A stretch of 64,000 nucleotides of DNA from Crotophaga sulcirostris (GCA_013397455.1 VYZB01000326.1:149310-213309); one strand, 5' to 3'; shown: positions 45,836 through 57,923, counted from the first letter of the stretch. Made by a program: numbers and translations. Notes: generated from the sequence alone by a model not told the origin.

Positions 45836-46714
45836 CCCTGTGTGGTAGCTCTGGGGACCTCAGGTGATGGGAGATGGGATAACCCTAACGCTCTGTCACC
45901 GTGCCTTGCACCGCTGTATGTGGAACATGACCTTAAGGCTATTTGCAGGCTTTTGAGTGGTAACTAATTAGCGATTGCCGCAGCTCACTGCAACGCGGCA
46001 GCCTGCCTTCGGTCAGGGAGCGCCCAGCAGGACTGAAATTACTTGTCATTTGCCTTGTTTTGCTTGGCCATTTGAATGGTTGACTCTGTCCTAATTGGCA
46101 TCGTAACCACTGGGGTGATACGCTCAGAGGTTTTTGATTGGATTCCTCATTTTTGGGGGGAGAAGCCTGGCAGATGCCACAGAAATTAAGCAACGGAATT
46201 TAGTTCCTGTGAGAGACAGGCAATGCAGAAACAAGAAATCCCTTGGATTTTCCATTTTAGGACAAACTCAGTCAGGAGTTTGGATGGTGCAGGCAGAGTT
46301 TAGGCATGAGGGAGCTTCATCCTTTCTGTCCTATCTTGCTTCTGTGGGCTCCTGGGCTTTGGGAAGTCTTTGCAAAGGTGTGAGGCTGGAGGAGCCATGC
46401 AGTGGGTGAGCTTTGGTTGTACCAGTAGAGATGGGACATTCTGGGAGGTGTTTCAGGGCAGTAGATGGGTTAATCTGTGCTTGTCTAGCAAGGAATTACA
46501 CAGCCCAGAATTAGAGCAAGCACAAAACCTGCTCCCGTGCTGTAGCAAGCGTCACAGGGGATGTACATATGGGATGGCTGGCTCCGGCCCCAGGCTACCA
46601 ACCTCCTAACTCCAGCTTCATTGGAGGGCTCATGATCTGAAGATAAAAGCATGGAGCCTGACAGGTTTAGGATCCACATGAGCCCGTGTGAGCTTCTGTG
46701 CCTCACCGCCCCGC
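45836..46714. other. Unique non-coding sequence, no gene seen
   Basis: No exon or repeat is recognised. Confidence 0.5.
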
Positions 46715-46935
46715 CGAGCTCAGTGGCGCAATCTTCCTCTTATTAAATCCGATGGCGACAAATGGGACATGACACCTGCGTATATGATTCAAATCGAGTC
46801 ATCCCATTACACGGTGTAAATCAATAAACAAAATGTAGCCACTGACAGCATTTACAGTTCCCCCTATTACTGCCAACCAGCCCATTTTCTGTGCATGAAA
46901 GAGGCATTTACACCCCATTTAACTGTGCTTTGATG
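46715..46935. other. Candidate conserved non-coding block
   Basis: Repeat-poor, with several CpG-containing and ATTA/TAAT words (cgatggcgacaaatggg, gattcaaatcgagtcatccc, aatcaataaacaaaatg) and no open frame. CpGs surviving in otherwise AT-rich unique DNA, together with homeodomain/forkhead-like words, are the reason to flag it. Conservation is not tested. Confidence 0.3.
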
Positions 46936-48909
46936 CGGGATCCTGTTCCCGGGGAAGAGTGGAGGCTTTGACAGGTGACATTAGGAGAAGGGGAGATCTA
47001 CAGCACTCATTTGCAGAGACCTGAGCCAAGGGTTGTGAAACATATCTTTACCTGTTTGTGCTGTCCATCACCCTAATTGATGATGTGCAGGGCTGGGAAA
47101 TAGAGCTTGGACAGTGGGTGGGGTGATGCTGGGAGGCTGGGATACAGCCGTGCTGATGTTTTCCAATGGTTCACATGCCCAGGAGAGAGGGAGATGTTGT
47201 TTCCACTTCTGTCCTGGCTGGGGAAAGGTCTTTCACTCGAGCTGAATAATAACAAAGATGAAGGAGAAGCAGACAGGGACATGCACCAAGAGGCATCGCT
47301 CTTGGAACACCTCAGCTGTCCAACTTGATTTTATTTAATGGGCTCTGCAATTTGGTGATTAATCTGGTAATCAGAGCAAATGTTACAGTAACGGCTGGCA
47401 ATAAAAATATAACCTAAAGTAGATACGAACCTTCTTTTTCTTCTCTTTTTCTTTTTTTTTTCCTCACTGAGAAATTGTCAGTTGACATCTCTCGCCTTTA
47501 TGAGGGACGGCAGGAGTGAGAGGGAGATGCATGCGATGGGAAAAACAGGTCCCTGCTGCATCTCACCATGGCTCAGCCAACTTCCCCACTCCTTGATGGT
47601 GCTGATCTTCCACCAGCAGAGGAGGTGGCTGTTCCTCCACCCTGAGTTTGGGCAATCGACAACAATTCATGCAAGGATTTTTTTGGGGGTAGGCAAAGAT
47701 TAAGCTGCCCATGGAAATAAAAATTGATATTTTTGTCTTGTTTCCTGGAACTCCACCAGATCTCTGAATTAGTCCAAAAAGGACCAGAAAGGCTTCTCTT
47801 TCTCTCCGCCTGCCTTTGTTGTTGGATGATTTTGTTGATGTTTTGCTGCTGCAATTGGCTATGGGGATGAAAAAGGGCACTTTGTGACCGAGAGGGAGAG
47901 ACACGGGTACAAAACAGCAAACGAAAAGCAGGGATTTTGCAAAATGCGCTGCTTGAACGTTGTTTTGGCAGGATAGGGACATAAATCCAGGCATGTTTTT
48001 CACATTCCCCATCACATTTTCCTGCAGATTTCCACCAAAAACAGTCCCCTAAGCCCCAAAACGTAGCTTGGCGAGAGACAGTGCTGGTGTTGATTCTGGA
48101 GGAACAATATTCCCATATGCTTTGCTTAGTCCAGATCTGCTTCCAATAAACATCCTCGGCAACCGGTTTTGAAGCTCGACTCTGCCAGTCATCCTCAACT
48201 AAGACTCACATTTATTTATCCTTTGCAATTCCCCTGGTGAATGTCCGAGGTGAATTTAGTCCTTTCTTTCCCCAGTTCCTGGAGCTTTTATCACGACCCT
48301 CATGGGCACTGCTGGGCACAGAGCCTCTCTCCTCTGATGCTGAGGGACGCAGGGGATGGGGATGGTGTTTCCAGACTGACTTGGTGCCAGACCTGATGGA
48401 GCCTCATGGAGACTTCAGGGACCAGGAAACAGTGCTGAAGCTCATGAAAAAGTAGGAAAGAGGATGTTTCAATGCAAGTTCTCATTAGAAAGGCTCAATA
48501 TATCAAAATGGCTTGTTTCTTCTTATTAAAAGGATCAGGTTTGATGCTTCCTTTCTAATTATGGAGAAGTCAAGAAAGATTTTTGACTTTTTCATATGAT
48601 TGCTTTTGAGATGTTTCCTCCACTGACCTCGGGAGTGGTTTGTGTTCCTGTGCAAGGATGCTGGGGCTCTGCACAAGGTGATGCTGAGTGGGAGCAGCAT
48701 TGGGAGGAAAAACGCCTTGGACTTGATGGGTTTCAAGTCCCAAAAAACCTTAATGTTGGCAAAACAACACCCACAAACTCATTAAAGCTCCTGGAAGGTG
48801 ACCTGGGACTCCTGCAGCAGACGGCAATGAAGTGAGCTGTTGGTGTGTTTACCTGCTGGTGCAGGGTGCTTTTTGCACCCTCTGGCACCCAGCCCCATCG
48901 TTAGTGTTG
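46936..48909. other. Unique non-coding sequence, no gene seen
   Basis: A T-rich low-complexity tract lies near 47430-47462. The stretch near 48715-48760 (gacttgatgggtttcaagtcccaaaaaacc) is only faintly CR1-like and is not called. Confidence 0.45.
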
Positions 48910-48985
48910 CCTGATTTCACTTTGCCACCTTGGGAAAGATGTTTTTTAATGCTTCTGTGTCCTGTGTGCCCTCCTCTGCCCTTCT
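48910..48985 (+). mobile_element. Possible MIR-like SINE relic
   Basis: tttcactttgccaccttgggaaagatgttttttaatgcttctgtgtcctgtgtgccct roughly follows the MIR core (tgtgaccttgggcaagtcacttaacctctctgtgcct). Low similarity; tentative. Confidence 0.38.
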
Positions 48986-49647
48986 CCAGGCAGCTGAGCA
49001 TCGTGTTTTAACTTTGAAGGAAGAGCATCCTTCTTATGCATCTTTCCCATCTTTCCTTGGCTGTCTATCACCTTTTGCTGCCAAATTCCCTGGACTGTGA
49101 AATGAAGCTTTTATTATCTTCCAAGAATGGGGGGAAGAGGGGGGAGGGTAACAGAGAAATTAAATTAGTGAAATTAAAAAGATGATGATGATGACGATGA
49201 CTGTAACCTAACTTCAACCCTTTTCATTCCGCCTGACGTAGCGAGGCAGCAGGCTGTGTTCTGGGGCTTCTGCTTGGATTGCTGTAAAGAACCGAACTTT
49301 TACTTTCAAATTAACCTGTCAAATCATATATTTATAAAGGAATTGAAGAGAGGAGAATGAGGGTCCTGGATATTCCCACGCATCAATTAGGGGGAAAATT
49401 AATTACAATTTACCGGCATTATCACATTAGTGTTCCCTTGATTGGAGAGCAGATCACTCTGTGCTCTAGAAAAAGTTAAAAAAAGAGGATAGAGAGGGGG
49501 GTAGGTTGATCGTGGGGCTGCCCTCGGGAGTCGCTGCATTGGTGTTTCCCTCAAAAAAACTGTTTCAGGGTATGAAGGCATTGGACACTCTGAAAATTGT
49601 TCCTTATATCTCAGCAGAGCTGATGGTTGGGATATTGTCAGTTCTGG
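48986..49647. other. Unique sequence with a (GAT)n tract
   Basis: gatgatgatgatgacgatgac lies at about 49181-49201. 49280-49440 is AT-rich and repeat-poor. No gene is recognised. Confidence 0.45.
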
Positions 49648-50199
49648 AACTACTGTTACCAGGAGGGTGAAGGGATTCTGACCCCTCCCTACTCTGCTGT
49701 CATTGAGACCCTACCTAGAGCCCTGTGTCCAGATCTGGAGTCCTCAGCACAGGAAGGACCTGGAGCTGTTGAAACAAGTCCAGAGGAGGGCACAAAGGTG
49801 ATCTGGGGGCTGGAGCACCTCCTGTACAAGGACAGGCTGAGAGAGAGAGGCTCCAGGGAGACCTTAGAGCAGTCTTCCAGTACTGAAAGGGTCACCAGGA
49901 AAGCTGGGGAGGGACTCTTGATCAGGGAGTGCAGGGACAGGACAAGTGGGAACGGATTTAAGCTGGAAGAGGGGAGACTGAGATGAGATCTTAGGGAGAA
50001 ATATTTTGCTGTGAGGGTGGGGAGGCCCTGGCCCAGGTTGCCCAGAACAGTGGTGGCTGCCCCATCCCTGGAGGTGTTGAAGTCCAGGTTGGATGGGGCT
50101 TGGAGCCCCCTGATCCAGTGGGAGGTGTCCCTGCCCATGGCAGGGGGGTTGGAACTGGGTGATGTTTGAGGTCCCTTCTGACACAAGGCATTCTATGGT
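49648..50199 (+). mobile_element. CR1 LINE fragment, type A, about 550 bp
   Basis: Starts near actgttaccaggagggtgaagggattctg, continues gtcctcagcacaggaagg ... ggctggagcacctcctgtac, skips a short segment after 'gctgagagaga', then the body and type A tail, ending ggcattctatgg. It is one of the two longest CR1 copies in the window. Confidence 0.95.
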
Positions 50200-51897
50200 T
50201 ACTTGACCATGTCCATGTCTCTCACCCCATCCTGGTGATGCTTTCCTGGGCTGATGACATCCCTGCTTGAACCCATTGCCAGGGAGTCCTCGAGGGCCAT
50301 GAGATCATCTATGTGTTTATTCTGGGGCTTATTTAATATTTAATGTGCCTAAATTAGTGCTGGAAGAAGCTCCTGGGCTGTGGTTTCCCCCAGTGTCTCC
50401 TCATGTGGCTGCTAAATGGGAGCCACCACCGCTCAGCGAAAACCTGCGGAAACAACTGCAAAGTTGCTTTTTGATGGGAAAGCCAACAGCATCTCCATGT
50501 GTAACCACCAGGCCATTAGCAATTTGCTGCTGCAATAAAAGGTTGTGACACAGGTGGAGGCCACGAGGCAAAGGGTGCCCTGCTGGCGGTGGTTCAATCC
50601 AATACTGCTTTATTTTGCACCTTCGGGCAGCTTTGTGCCATCAAGGGAATGGCTGGTGGAAAGGGAAGGTCAGAGCGGTCCTTGCTGGGGTTTGAGAGGG
50701 AGGAAAGGCAGATTGTGTGCTGCAGGGAGAGGGAGGGATTCACAAAACTAGAGGTTTGGGAACAGATGAACCTGGCACGTGGTCACTTTGTGAAGCCTGT
50801 CGTGGTTTTTTTTTGTTGTTGTTTTTTAATATTCCTGGCTTCAACAGCAAGTGAAAATGAAGTTCATATGCTCAGAAAGCCCAGATTTGGAGGTCAAATC
50901 TCAGGCAGCAATGCAAAATACTGAGGTGCTGAATGCAGCCTGTGAGTGCAATTTTCTGGCTGGAGCTTACCCTGAGATGCAGTTGGCATCCCTGGGCCGT
51001 CCCTACAGGGTTTGCATGGCAGGTCTATATCCAGATCAAAGAGTGCCCTATGTGAGAGTGCCTGTTTCCAGCAGCTGGGACCAGGTTATTTAATATTTGC
51101 CCTGGAAAGATGAGATCAGGTGCTCAGAGCAATGGTCCAGCTAGTGAGACCAGTCTGTGACAGCTTATTTCTTGCAGCACAAGGGCTGCTCTGTGGCTGG
51201 GATGTGCCACCTCTTATCAAGGACGTTGCAGCTGTGGCACAAGGTGCCAGGGAGAGCGTGGGAGGGGAGGCAGAGCCCTGGGCTGCTCTCTCACACCCTG
51301 TGTGCCTGTGCTGGGGGGGTTGGTGGGTAGGGTCCAGCTTCAGAGCTGCTGCTGGGCTTGGAGCTGTGCAGGCTGGGGAGGTGGGAGCTGCTGGGGGGTG
51401 GATGCATTGGGAAAGAGGCTGCTTTTCAAGTGAGATCCAGCTGTGACATCTCCTGCTTCCCCATTAGGAGCTTAAATCCTCCTCCTCAAAGAGCCCTGCC
51501 CCTTGGAGTGGGCAAAATACCCACCTACCCCTCACCTATGGGGGTACAAGACAGGCTTTCTTAAACCCAGACACCTTTCCTCCCCTCTGTCCTAATCCCA
51601 GTTTTGCTTTTTTTTGCTGTGGGTTACACATGGTTCAATCCAGTTCCTCTGGCATGGGGAAAAGGCAGTGCAGGACGTTGAGGTCCTGTGCAATATGGTT
51701 TGTGTTGGCCACCCCTTGGTGTCCCTGCCCAGCATGGGTTGCCTGTGGGGTGCAGAGCTGTGGATGTGAGCCTCTCCATGCAGGAGGTCCTCTCTGGTGC
51801 GTGCCATAACGGGTGCCTGGGGTGCAGGATGCTGCGCTCTCCCCTGCCAGTTGCTTTGGTCAAACCAGGAATTTTGAGGGTTGTCCCCTCTGAATCT
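50200..51897. other. Unique non-coding sequence, no gene seen
   Basis: No exon or transposon is recognised. A T-run interrupted by G lies near 50807-50827. Confidence 0.5.
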
Positions 51898-51998
51898 TAG
51901 AATCATGGAGTGGTTTTGGTCGGAAGGGACCTCAAAACCCATCCAGTTCCAGTCCCTGCCCAAAGTCCCATCCAACCTGGCCTTGAACACCTCCAGGG
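51898..51998 (-). mobile_element. CR1 LINE 3' fragment, type A, with deletion
   Basis: tagaatcatggagtggttttgg ... aaaacccatccagttccagtccctgcccaaagtcccatccaacctggccttgaacacctccaggg. The block complementary to 'gagccccctgatccagtggg' is missing, joining the flanking parts directly. Confidence 0.9.
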
Positions 51999-52729
51999 AG
52001 GTGGCAGGGATTTGCAAGTCCATTCCCCTTTAGTGAGTGGCACTTGCTGCTGCCAGTGAAACCTGCTGTGAGCCTGTGTGAGCAGGCAGGAGAGCTTTCT
52101 CTGCAGCTGCTCCAGGCTGATTTACACAAGTGAAGGATCCGACCCTCCAAGGGAGCAGAGGGTGGCAGAAGCACCGGGGTTAGGGACCCCGAAAGCACAA
52201 ACATGCCTCTCTGACAAGCTGTTTGAAGCAGAGTTGATCAGAGAAGGTGACAGCCCTGCCACATCTGGGAACAGTTTCTGTGTCCTCCTTGCTGACAGGA
52301 GGAGTTTGATTCCTTTAATATTTGATGCGTTCTGTCTTTTGCAATGTTTGTTTTTGACGTTGTGGATTTTGGCTTGGTTTTTTTTCCCTTTTTTTTTATA
52401 ACCTACGCTGCTTCTCAGAAACAGTTTCCCATTTGCAATGTGTCTGGGAGCTCTCTGGAGAGGCCAGAGAAGGGGAAGCATTACAATAGCAAATGTGACA
52501 CTCTGGTAGCTGGAGACTCTGCATGACCTGTGAGGTTTCTGCTGCTTTTCCCGTCCTCCTCTGTTGACTCTTCCAGCTTGAGTTAGACAGTTGCATCCTT
52601 TCCATGTGTAAGAGAAGGCAAAGGGACCTGTAAGGGACCACCCATGCCCATGTGCCACCATGGCACAAATCCTGCCTGTATTTACTGGGCTCCTACCCAT
52701 GTGCAGGCACCCTCTGTGTTCACACCTGT
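51999..52729. other. Unique non-coding sequence, no gene seen
   Basis: No exon is recognised. T-runs lie near 52378-52398. Confidence 0.5.
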
Positions 52730-53105
52730 GGTTTTGTTCAGCCTGGAGAAGAGAAGGCTCCAGTGAGACCTTAGGGCAGCCTCCCAGTGCTGAAAGGGGC
52801 TCCTGGAAAGCTGGGGAGGGGCTCTTGATCAGGGAGTGCAGGGAGAGGATGAGAGGGAATGGTTTTCAGCTGAAAGAGGGGAGATTGAGATGAGATCTTA
52901 GGGAGAAATGTTTTGCTGTGAGGGTGGAGAAGCCCTGGCAGAGGTTGCCCAGAGAAGTTGTGGCTGTCCCATCCCTGGAGGTGTTGAAGGCCAGTTTGGA
53001 TGGGGCTTGGAGCCCCCTGATCCAGTGGGAGGTGTCCCTGCCCATGGCAGGGGGGTTTGAAACTGGATGGGCTTTGAGGACCCTTCCAACCCAAACCATT
53101 CTGTG
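52730..53105 (+). mobile_element. CR1 LINE fragment, type A, young
   Basis: ggttttgttcagcctggagaagagaaggctcc ... type A tail ... ccaaaccattctgtg. The first 190 bp are almost identical to 61838-62028. It ends after a single terminal 8-mer and is followed by 24 nt shared with the CR1 at 57.4 kb. Confidence 0.96.
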
Positions 53106-53129
53106 ACTGAAAAGGCTGGGGAAGGGTCT
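53106..53129 (+). repeat. 24-nt CR1 3' extension, copy 1
   Basis: The 24 bases directly after the CR1 (starting actgaaaaggctgg) are identical to those following the CR1 at 57428-57667; similarity stops sharply afterwards. This suggests a read-through 3' transduction, a variant CR1 tail, or a local duplication. Confidence 0.85.
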
Positions 53130-54690
53130 GGTTGCTCCACGAGTCCCGTTGGACCTGTCCTCACAGGGGACAAGGTGGGTGTTTTCACCGTCCTCCTGCA
53201 CCCAATCCCCTCCCATGTCACTCTGCTTGAAGGATGAGGTGGCAGGGGGGATCATCTTCAGCCCTCTTTTTCCAGCCTAGGCCTTGGTCCTGCAGGATAA
53301 TGAGCTGCTGGCAGCTCCGTCGGAGCATTTCGAGCAGCTGGGTGCCCTTGGGCTCAGCACAGCAGCTGTGGCAAAGTGCTGGTGCAGAAGTCCCACCTGT
53401 GGGATGCCGAGCTCCTTTTCCCAACCCTGCCATACCCATTGCTGCTGCAGATGGGCAAAGCTCCCACCTGGAGAGCAAAATTTCCTGCAGTCAGGACAAT
53501 TTCTGCTCCCCTGCTGGCTTCCTTCCCTCTCCTGGCACATCCCTGCAGAGGCAAACATTTGTGTGTCTTGAAATGCTGAGCGGAGGCTGTCTCTGAGAAG
53601 AGAAGGGTAGGGGAAGTGTGTGATGAAGTTGTTCTGGAAGATTTAGGGAGTCTGTGTGCAGAACAAGCGTTTTCTTTTTTTTGGTTTAAGTCATGCAGTG
53701 TCTAGAGAGCCTCTGCAGGCAGCAGAACAGGGTGACCAAGGATGCCATGCTTTATGGATGGGCTTCCAGACCAGGACCAAGCAGGAGAACGTTCTTGCGG
53801 CATGCTTGGTGGGAAGGCAGGGACCAACACCACAGAGCTGATGAAGAAAGGTTCTCCCAGGCTCAGCGCTGGCAGGGTGAGCTCTCTTCCACACAAAGGC
53901 TTCCTCCCGTTGACATAAATTTAAGTGGGTGCTGCAATTACTGCAGGCTCTGACATCTGAAATGAGCGGAGCCACCCTTGCTGTAATTCATTGCCAATCT
54001 GATTACAAAGCAGAGCAGCAAAAAGTCAAATTATCAAACAAAGCATAAAGAGAAAGGGAAAAAGTCATGCCTTGCCATTCGAGGTCGGGTTGCCTGCCAG
54101 GGCAGGATGGGAGGCAGTGCTGCTTTTATGCCCTTGCCCTGCTCAAGTGATGTTGTGTGGACTCAGGTTTGAAGGTCTGTCACCTTGGGCATGGTGGGAT
54201 GGGGTGGTTCATCACTGCAGGGTTTGGAGGTGTGAGTGCTGGATTGAGGCAGGCGGAACAAAGCAAGGACGTGGACTTGTGGGCATTTGCTTGGACGAGT
54301 TTCTTAGAAGCTGTTTCTGGAGCTGCAGGGCTAACATGAGACTGAGCTGGGCTGGAACATTACTGCTGCTTGGTTCCAGGTCAACCAAACCCTGCTTTCT
54401 GGTTGCTTACTGAAAGCTGGACATGATGTGCCTGACTGCAAAGCTGTAGCTTGAGCTTCCTGAGCTAAGGAGCACAAATTTCCCTGTTTCCTACTCTAAG
54501 CACCTGAAATGTTGGCCATCTCTGCCCAAGGATGCCAGAAAGCCAAACTCCAGCTCCTACCTGCTATCAGTGGTTTTGAAACTCTGTCTGCATTTCTTAC
54601 CAGATTTTGCTTCTGCCCACCAGCTGGGAGGAGGAGGAGGGCAGTGCTACAGAGTTGGCTGCTCCTTTGCACCCGCTGCCTCTCCATGTA
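53130..54690. other. Unique sequence, no gene seen
   Basis: No exon is recognised. 53965-54060 is AT-rich and repeat-poor (ctgtaattcattgccaatctgattac, gtcaaattatcaaacaaagc), a possible conserved element. Confidence 0.4.
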
Positions 54691-54875
54691 TCATAGAATC
54701 AAAGAATGGTTTGGGTTAGAAGGGACCTCAAAACCCATCCAGTTCCAACCCCCTGCCATGGGCTGGGACACCTCCCACTGGATCAGGGTGCTCCAAGCCC
54801 CACCCAACCTGGCCTTGAACACCTCCACGGATGGGGCATCCAAAGCTTCCCTGGTTGACCTGTTCCAGAGTTCCC
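54691..54875 (-). mobile_element. CR1 LINE 3' fragment, type A
   Basis: tcatagaatcaaagaatggtttgggttagaagggacc ... ccactggatcagggtgctccaagcccc ... ctccacggatggggcatccaaagcttccctgg. Identity to CR1 fades near 54875. Confidence 0.94.
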
Positions 54876-55299
54876 TGGGCATCGTTCCTCTTCTGCTCTT
54901 CTCTCCCTCCTCCCAAGGTGCATTTCTACATCTGTTGGATGTGGCGTCGTGCCAGCTTGGTTAATTACAGTCTGCTTACCTGAATTCCCCTGTGCAATTC
55001 AGGCTGGATAACAGTCCCCTTTGCTGGCTGGCCTTAAAGAAACACAGGCAGTGGGAAGGCTGCTGGATTCCTTTGCCTTCAGGGTGCAAACATGGGTTTC
55101 TTGATGCTCAGAGCTCCCCCAGGGCAGTTGTGGAAGTTATCCCTAAAGGCTCCAGACCCAGACACATGCTTGTTCACTCCGGGATGGGTCTGGTACCCAT
55201 CTGTCCAGGAGAGCAGCCATCAGGTATGGTGGGAAATGCATGACTCAGGAGCAGAGCTGGAAGCCCTGAGCGTTGCAGGAGGTGAATGAATGCCCTCAG
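54876..55299. other. Unique non-coding sequence, no gene seen
   Basis: No exon or repeat is recognised. Confidence 0.5.
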
Positions 55300-55640
55300 A
55301 GCTGCTCTAATGGTTAAGTGGACAGGATAATGTGATACTTTTTTTCTTATTGGCCCAACAGATAAGTTATTAATGCATGTGCTTTCAAGCGACGCGTGTG
55401 ATTTGCATGGATACAATGGAGGCAGATTTTCATTATTTGGCGGGGCGCTGCTTGATCAAGGGCTGCTGAAAGGAACTCGGGGCTGATTTTGTGCACTATT
55501 TATTGTTCTTCATTACCAGCTGGCCGGTTGCTTTGTCCTGCCTCAGCTCAGCACCTCTCCAGTGTATCATTAGCAAAAGAGAAGCATTTCACGTGTGTCT
55601 TGTCGAATGATAAAGTTATCAACATTCACAGTTACTTCAC
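55300..55640. other. Candidate conserved non-coding block with octamer
   Basis: Repeat-poor, with a perfect octamer ATTTGCAT at 55401-55408 beside CpG-rich gacgcgtgtg, plus gataagttattaatgc, cattatttggcgggg and gaatgataaagttatc. POU-, homeodomain- and GATA-like words are clustered, which is typical of developmental enhancers. Function and conservation are not established. Confidence 0.33.
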
Positions 55641-57427
55641 TTCAGTTGTAGGTCCTGGTTGAGGCTTTGTTGGAGGCAGTACATCAGATTTGTGTAAAGA
55701 AAAGTACTCATCTACCATGTGTCAGCTGAGATGTGAGTCTGATGTCTTGAAGACGAGCTTAGCAGTGACTACCATGGCAGGTCCTCTCCCCATCACCTTG
55801 TGCTCCATCTCTGGCCCCTTTCAGTCAGAAGGCAAAAAGGCAGAGGAAGGATGCCCTAAAACCCCAGAATCTCTCTCATCCTATGCTGTTCTCCAGCCTA
55901 GGCAATCCCAGGGCCTCCAGGGGAGCAGTGTGCTCACAGCAGCCTGTGATACCTGCAGACTCTGCTTAGCTGCTTGCAGGTGCTTGGCAGCCATTCATGC
56001 TCTAAAGCAGCTTTTCTTTGCTCCAACTCAGGTTTGGTTTTTTTGTGCTTTCTCTCTGGAAGCCGATGTAATCTCTTTCCTTATTGAGACTCACCACAGA
56101 TCTTTATTGAGAATAGTGTCCAGGGGTGATTCTGGCAGCTGAGGAGCTGGGCTGTCGGGTTGCTGAAGCCCTGTATTTGCTATTGCATTTCCTTCCTGCT
56201 CATGAGTTGGGTGAGATTGGTGCCCCATGTTAGGACCATGGTGTGGGGCCACAGCAGGGATCCTTGGTGATGAAAATTGTTCATTAAGGGTTTTCCCTTG
56301 CTCTAATGTCCCTGCTCTATAAACAGTAGAGGCTTTAGGGAGCTTCTGTTGTCTCCCCGCTGGGATTCAGTCCCTTGCACCCAGGTCTCCAGAGCCTGGG
56401 GTTCAAGGTCGTGGCAGCTAGGCGTAGCCTGAAAGGTGTCAGTCCAGTCTTACCAACCTTTGTGTCTTTATCTTAAATCTCACAGAGCCATCCTTTACTT
56501 CAGCTTGTTTCAAAATCCATCAGACTGTGGTGTGGGTTGTGCAAGGGTATTTTTACCTTAAAGCCCCAATTCCTGCAATGGCACAGGGATTTCGGGCTGC
56601 CTTTTCCATCTAATGAGAAAGTTTCTCAGAGTGCCAGAGCAAAACGGGGAGCCATGAGTCTTTGAAGGTGAAGCTGAGTTTTTGTGGTGGGAGGATGCTG
56701 TGCTTCCAGGCACGGTTTATGGCCCATAAGCAGCTGACATTCTCCTGTGCCACCACTCTTGCCTGTGAGATGCTCTGAGCCAAGTCCAGCCCTGGTGGTT
56801 CTGTGGAGTAATTGTATAGGTGTCTGCATTTAAATTAGGTGTGAACCAGGGCCAAAAGGAACTCTGCAAAGGAAGTAGCCTCATATCTCCACCTTCCTCT
56901 TTTTATTCTGTATTTTGGCTCAGAAAGCTCAAGGGCAGTATCACACTGGTCCCTTCCAACCCGTGGGAGATCAGGACCTGGTGTGAAAGGTGTGTAGGCT
57001 GGAGACTGTCCAGAAGCTTGAATCTGCTTTTGGTCACTTTACCTTCAACAGAGAAAAAACAGCTCCTGGAAGTGCTTACAAGCTCTCGGCAGGTGAAGGA
57101 GAGTGCACTGGGGTCCAGGCAGGATGGTGCTTGCACGGCACGCTGGCTGCACAGCCAAGCCAAGGAGGGAGGGTCGTGCGACAGCTCTCCGAGCTGGCCG
57201 GCCCTTCGGCATATGGTGCCGTTGTGCTTGGGTGCTTCGTTTTAAAGAATTATCAAAGAACCCGTCCATCTGGGCCCCCTTGCCACTGCCGGCGCGGCGG
57301 GGCGTTGAGCAGATGGTTTGCAAACAAAGCAGCTTCAGCCGAGAAAGGGAAGGAGACCTGTCCAAAATGGTGTGTGACATGAGCTCAGCCCTCGGCATCA
57401 TGAAAACGGAGCCCTTGCGGGAACATC
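55641..57427. other. Unique sequence, GC-richer patch near 57.1-57.4 kb
   Basis: No exon is accepted. 57100-57430 is locally GC- and CpG-richer (cactgccggcgcggcggggcg near 57285) and open in two overlapping frames. The last 40 codons (57313-57429) resemble no protein I recognise, and the frame ends at the CR1 junction. Open frames here are probably a composition effect. Confidence 0.4.
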
Positions 57428-57667
57428 TTTAAGGTGAAAGAGGGGAGGTTGAGATGAGATATTACAAAAAAATGTTTTCCTGTGAGGGTGGGGAGGCCCT
57501 GGCACAGGTTGTCCAGAGAAGTGGTGGCTGCCCCATCCCTGGAGGTGTTGAAGGCCAGGTTGGATGGGGCTTGGAGCCCCCTGATTCAGTGGGAGGTGTC
57601 CCTGCCCATGGCAGGGGGTTGGAACTGGATGGGCTTTGAGGTCCCTTCCAACTCAAACCATTCTGTG
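57428..57667 (+). mobile_element. CR1 LINE 3' fragment, type A
   Basis: tttaaggtgaaagaggggaggttgag ... tgagggtggggaggccctgg ... type A tail ... aaaccattctgtg. It ends after one terminal 8-mer and carries the same 24-nt extension as the CR1 at 52.7 kb. Confidence 0.95.
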
Positions 57668-57691
57668 ACTGAAAAGGCTGGGGAAGGGTCT
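57668..57691 (+). repeat. 24-nt CR1 3' extension, copy 2
   Basis: Identical over 24 bases to 53106-53129, immediately downstream of the CR1 tail. The sequences then diverge (aggctctgtgg here, ggttgctccac there). Confidence 0.85.
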
Positions 57692-57923
57692 AGGCTCTGT
57701 GGCTCTCTTGCCCCTGCAAACAACCTCACAACTGCACTGCAATGGCTTTGGTCACAAATACTGCCCCAGAGGGCTGGCTGTGCACTGCTTGTTCCCACTG
57801 CCTTGCTTCCCTGCCCCTGTATGCACACATAAATGCTGCTTCATGCAGGCTTGTGCCTCCTCACACTTATCAACGTGAGGTTGCTTTGCCAAGGTTGGTG
57901 CTGAGTAGTTTAGGGAACGACTT

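Noticed and set aside
48660..48770. Possible further CR1 tail (gacttgatgggtttcaagtccc)
   Set aside because: Only about 30 bases resemble CR1 and no terminal 8-mer or preceding block is present.
52122..52700. 192-codon minus-strand open frame
   Set aside because: A lysine/asparagine-rich segment comes from the antisense of T-runs. No recognisable protein.
55690..56142. 150-codon open frame
   Set aside because: Cysteine-rich by chance in CTG/TGC-rich DNA; no domain architecture.
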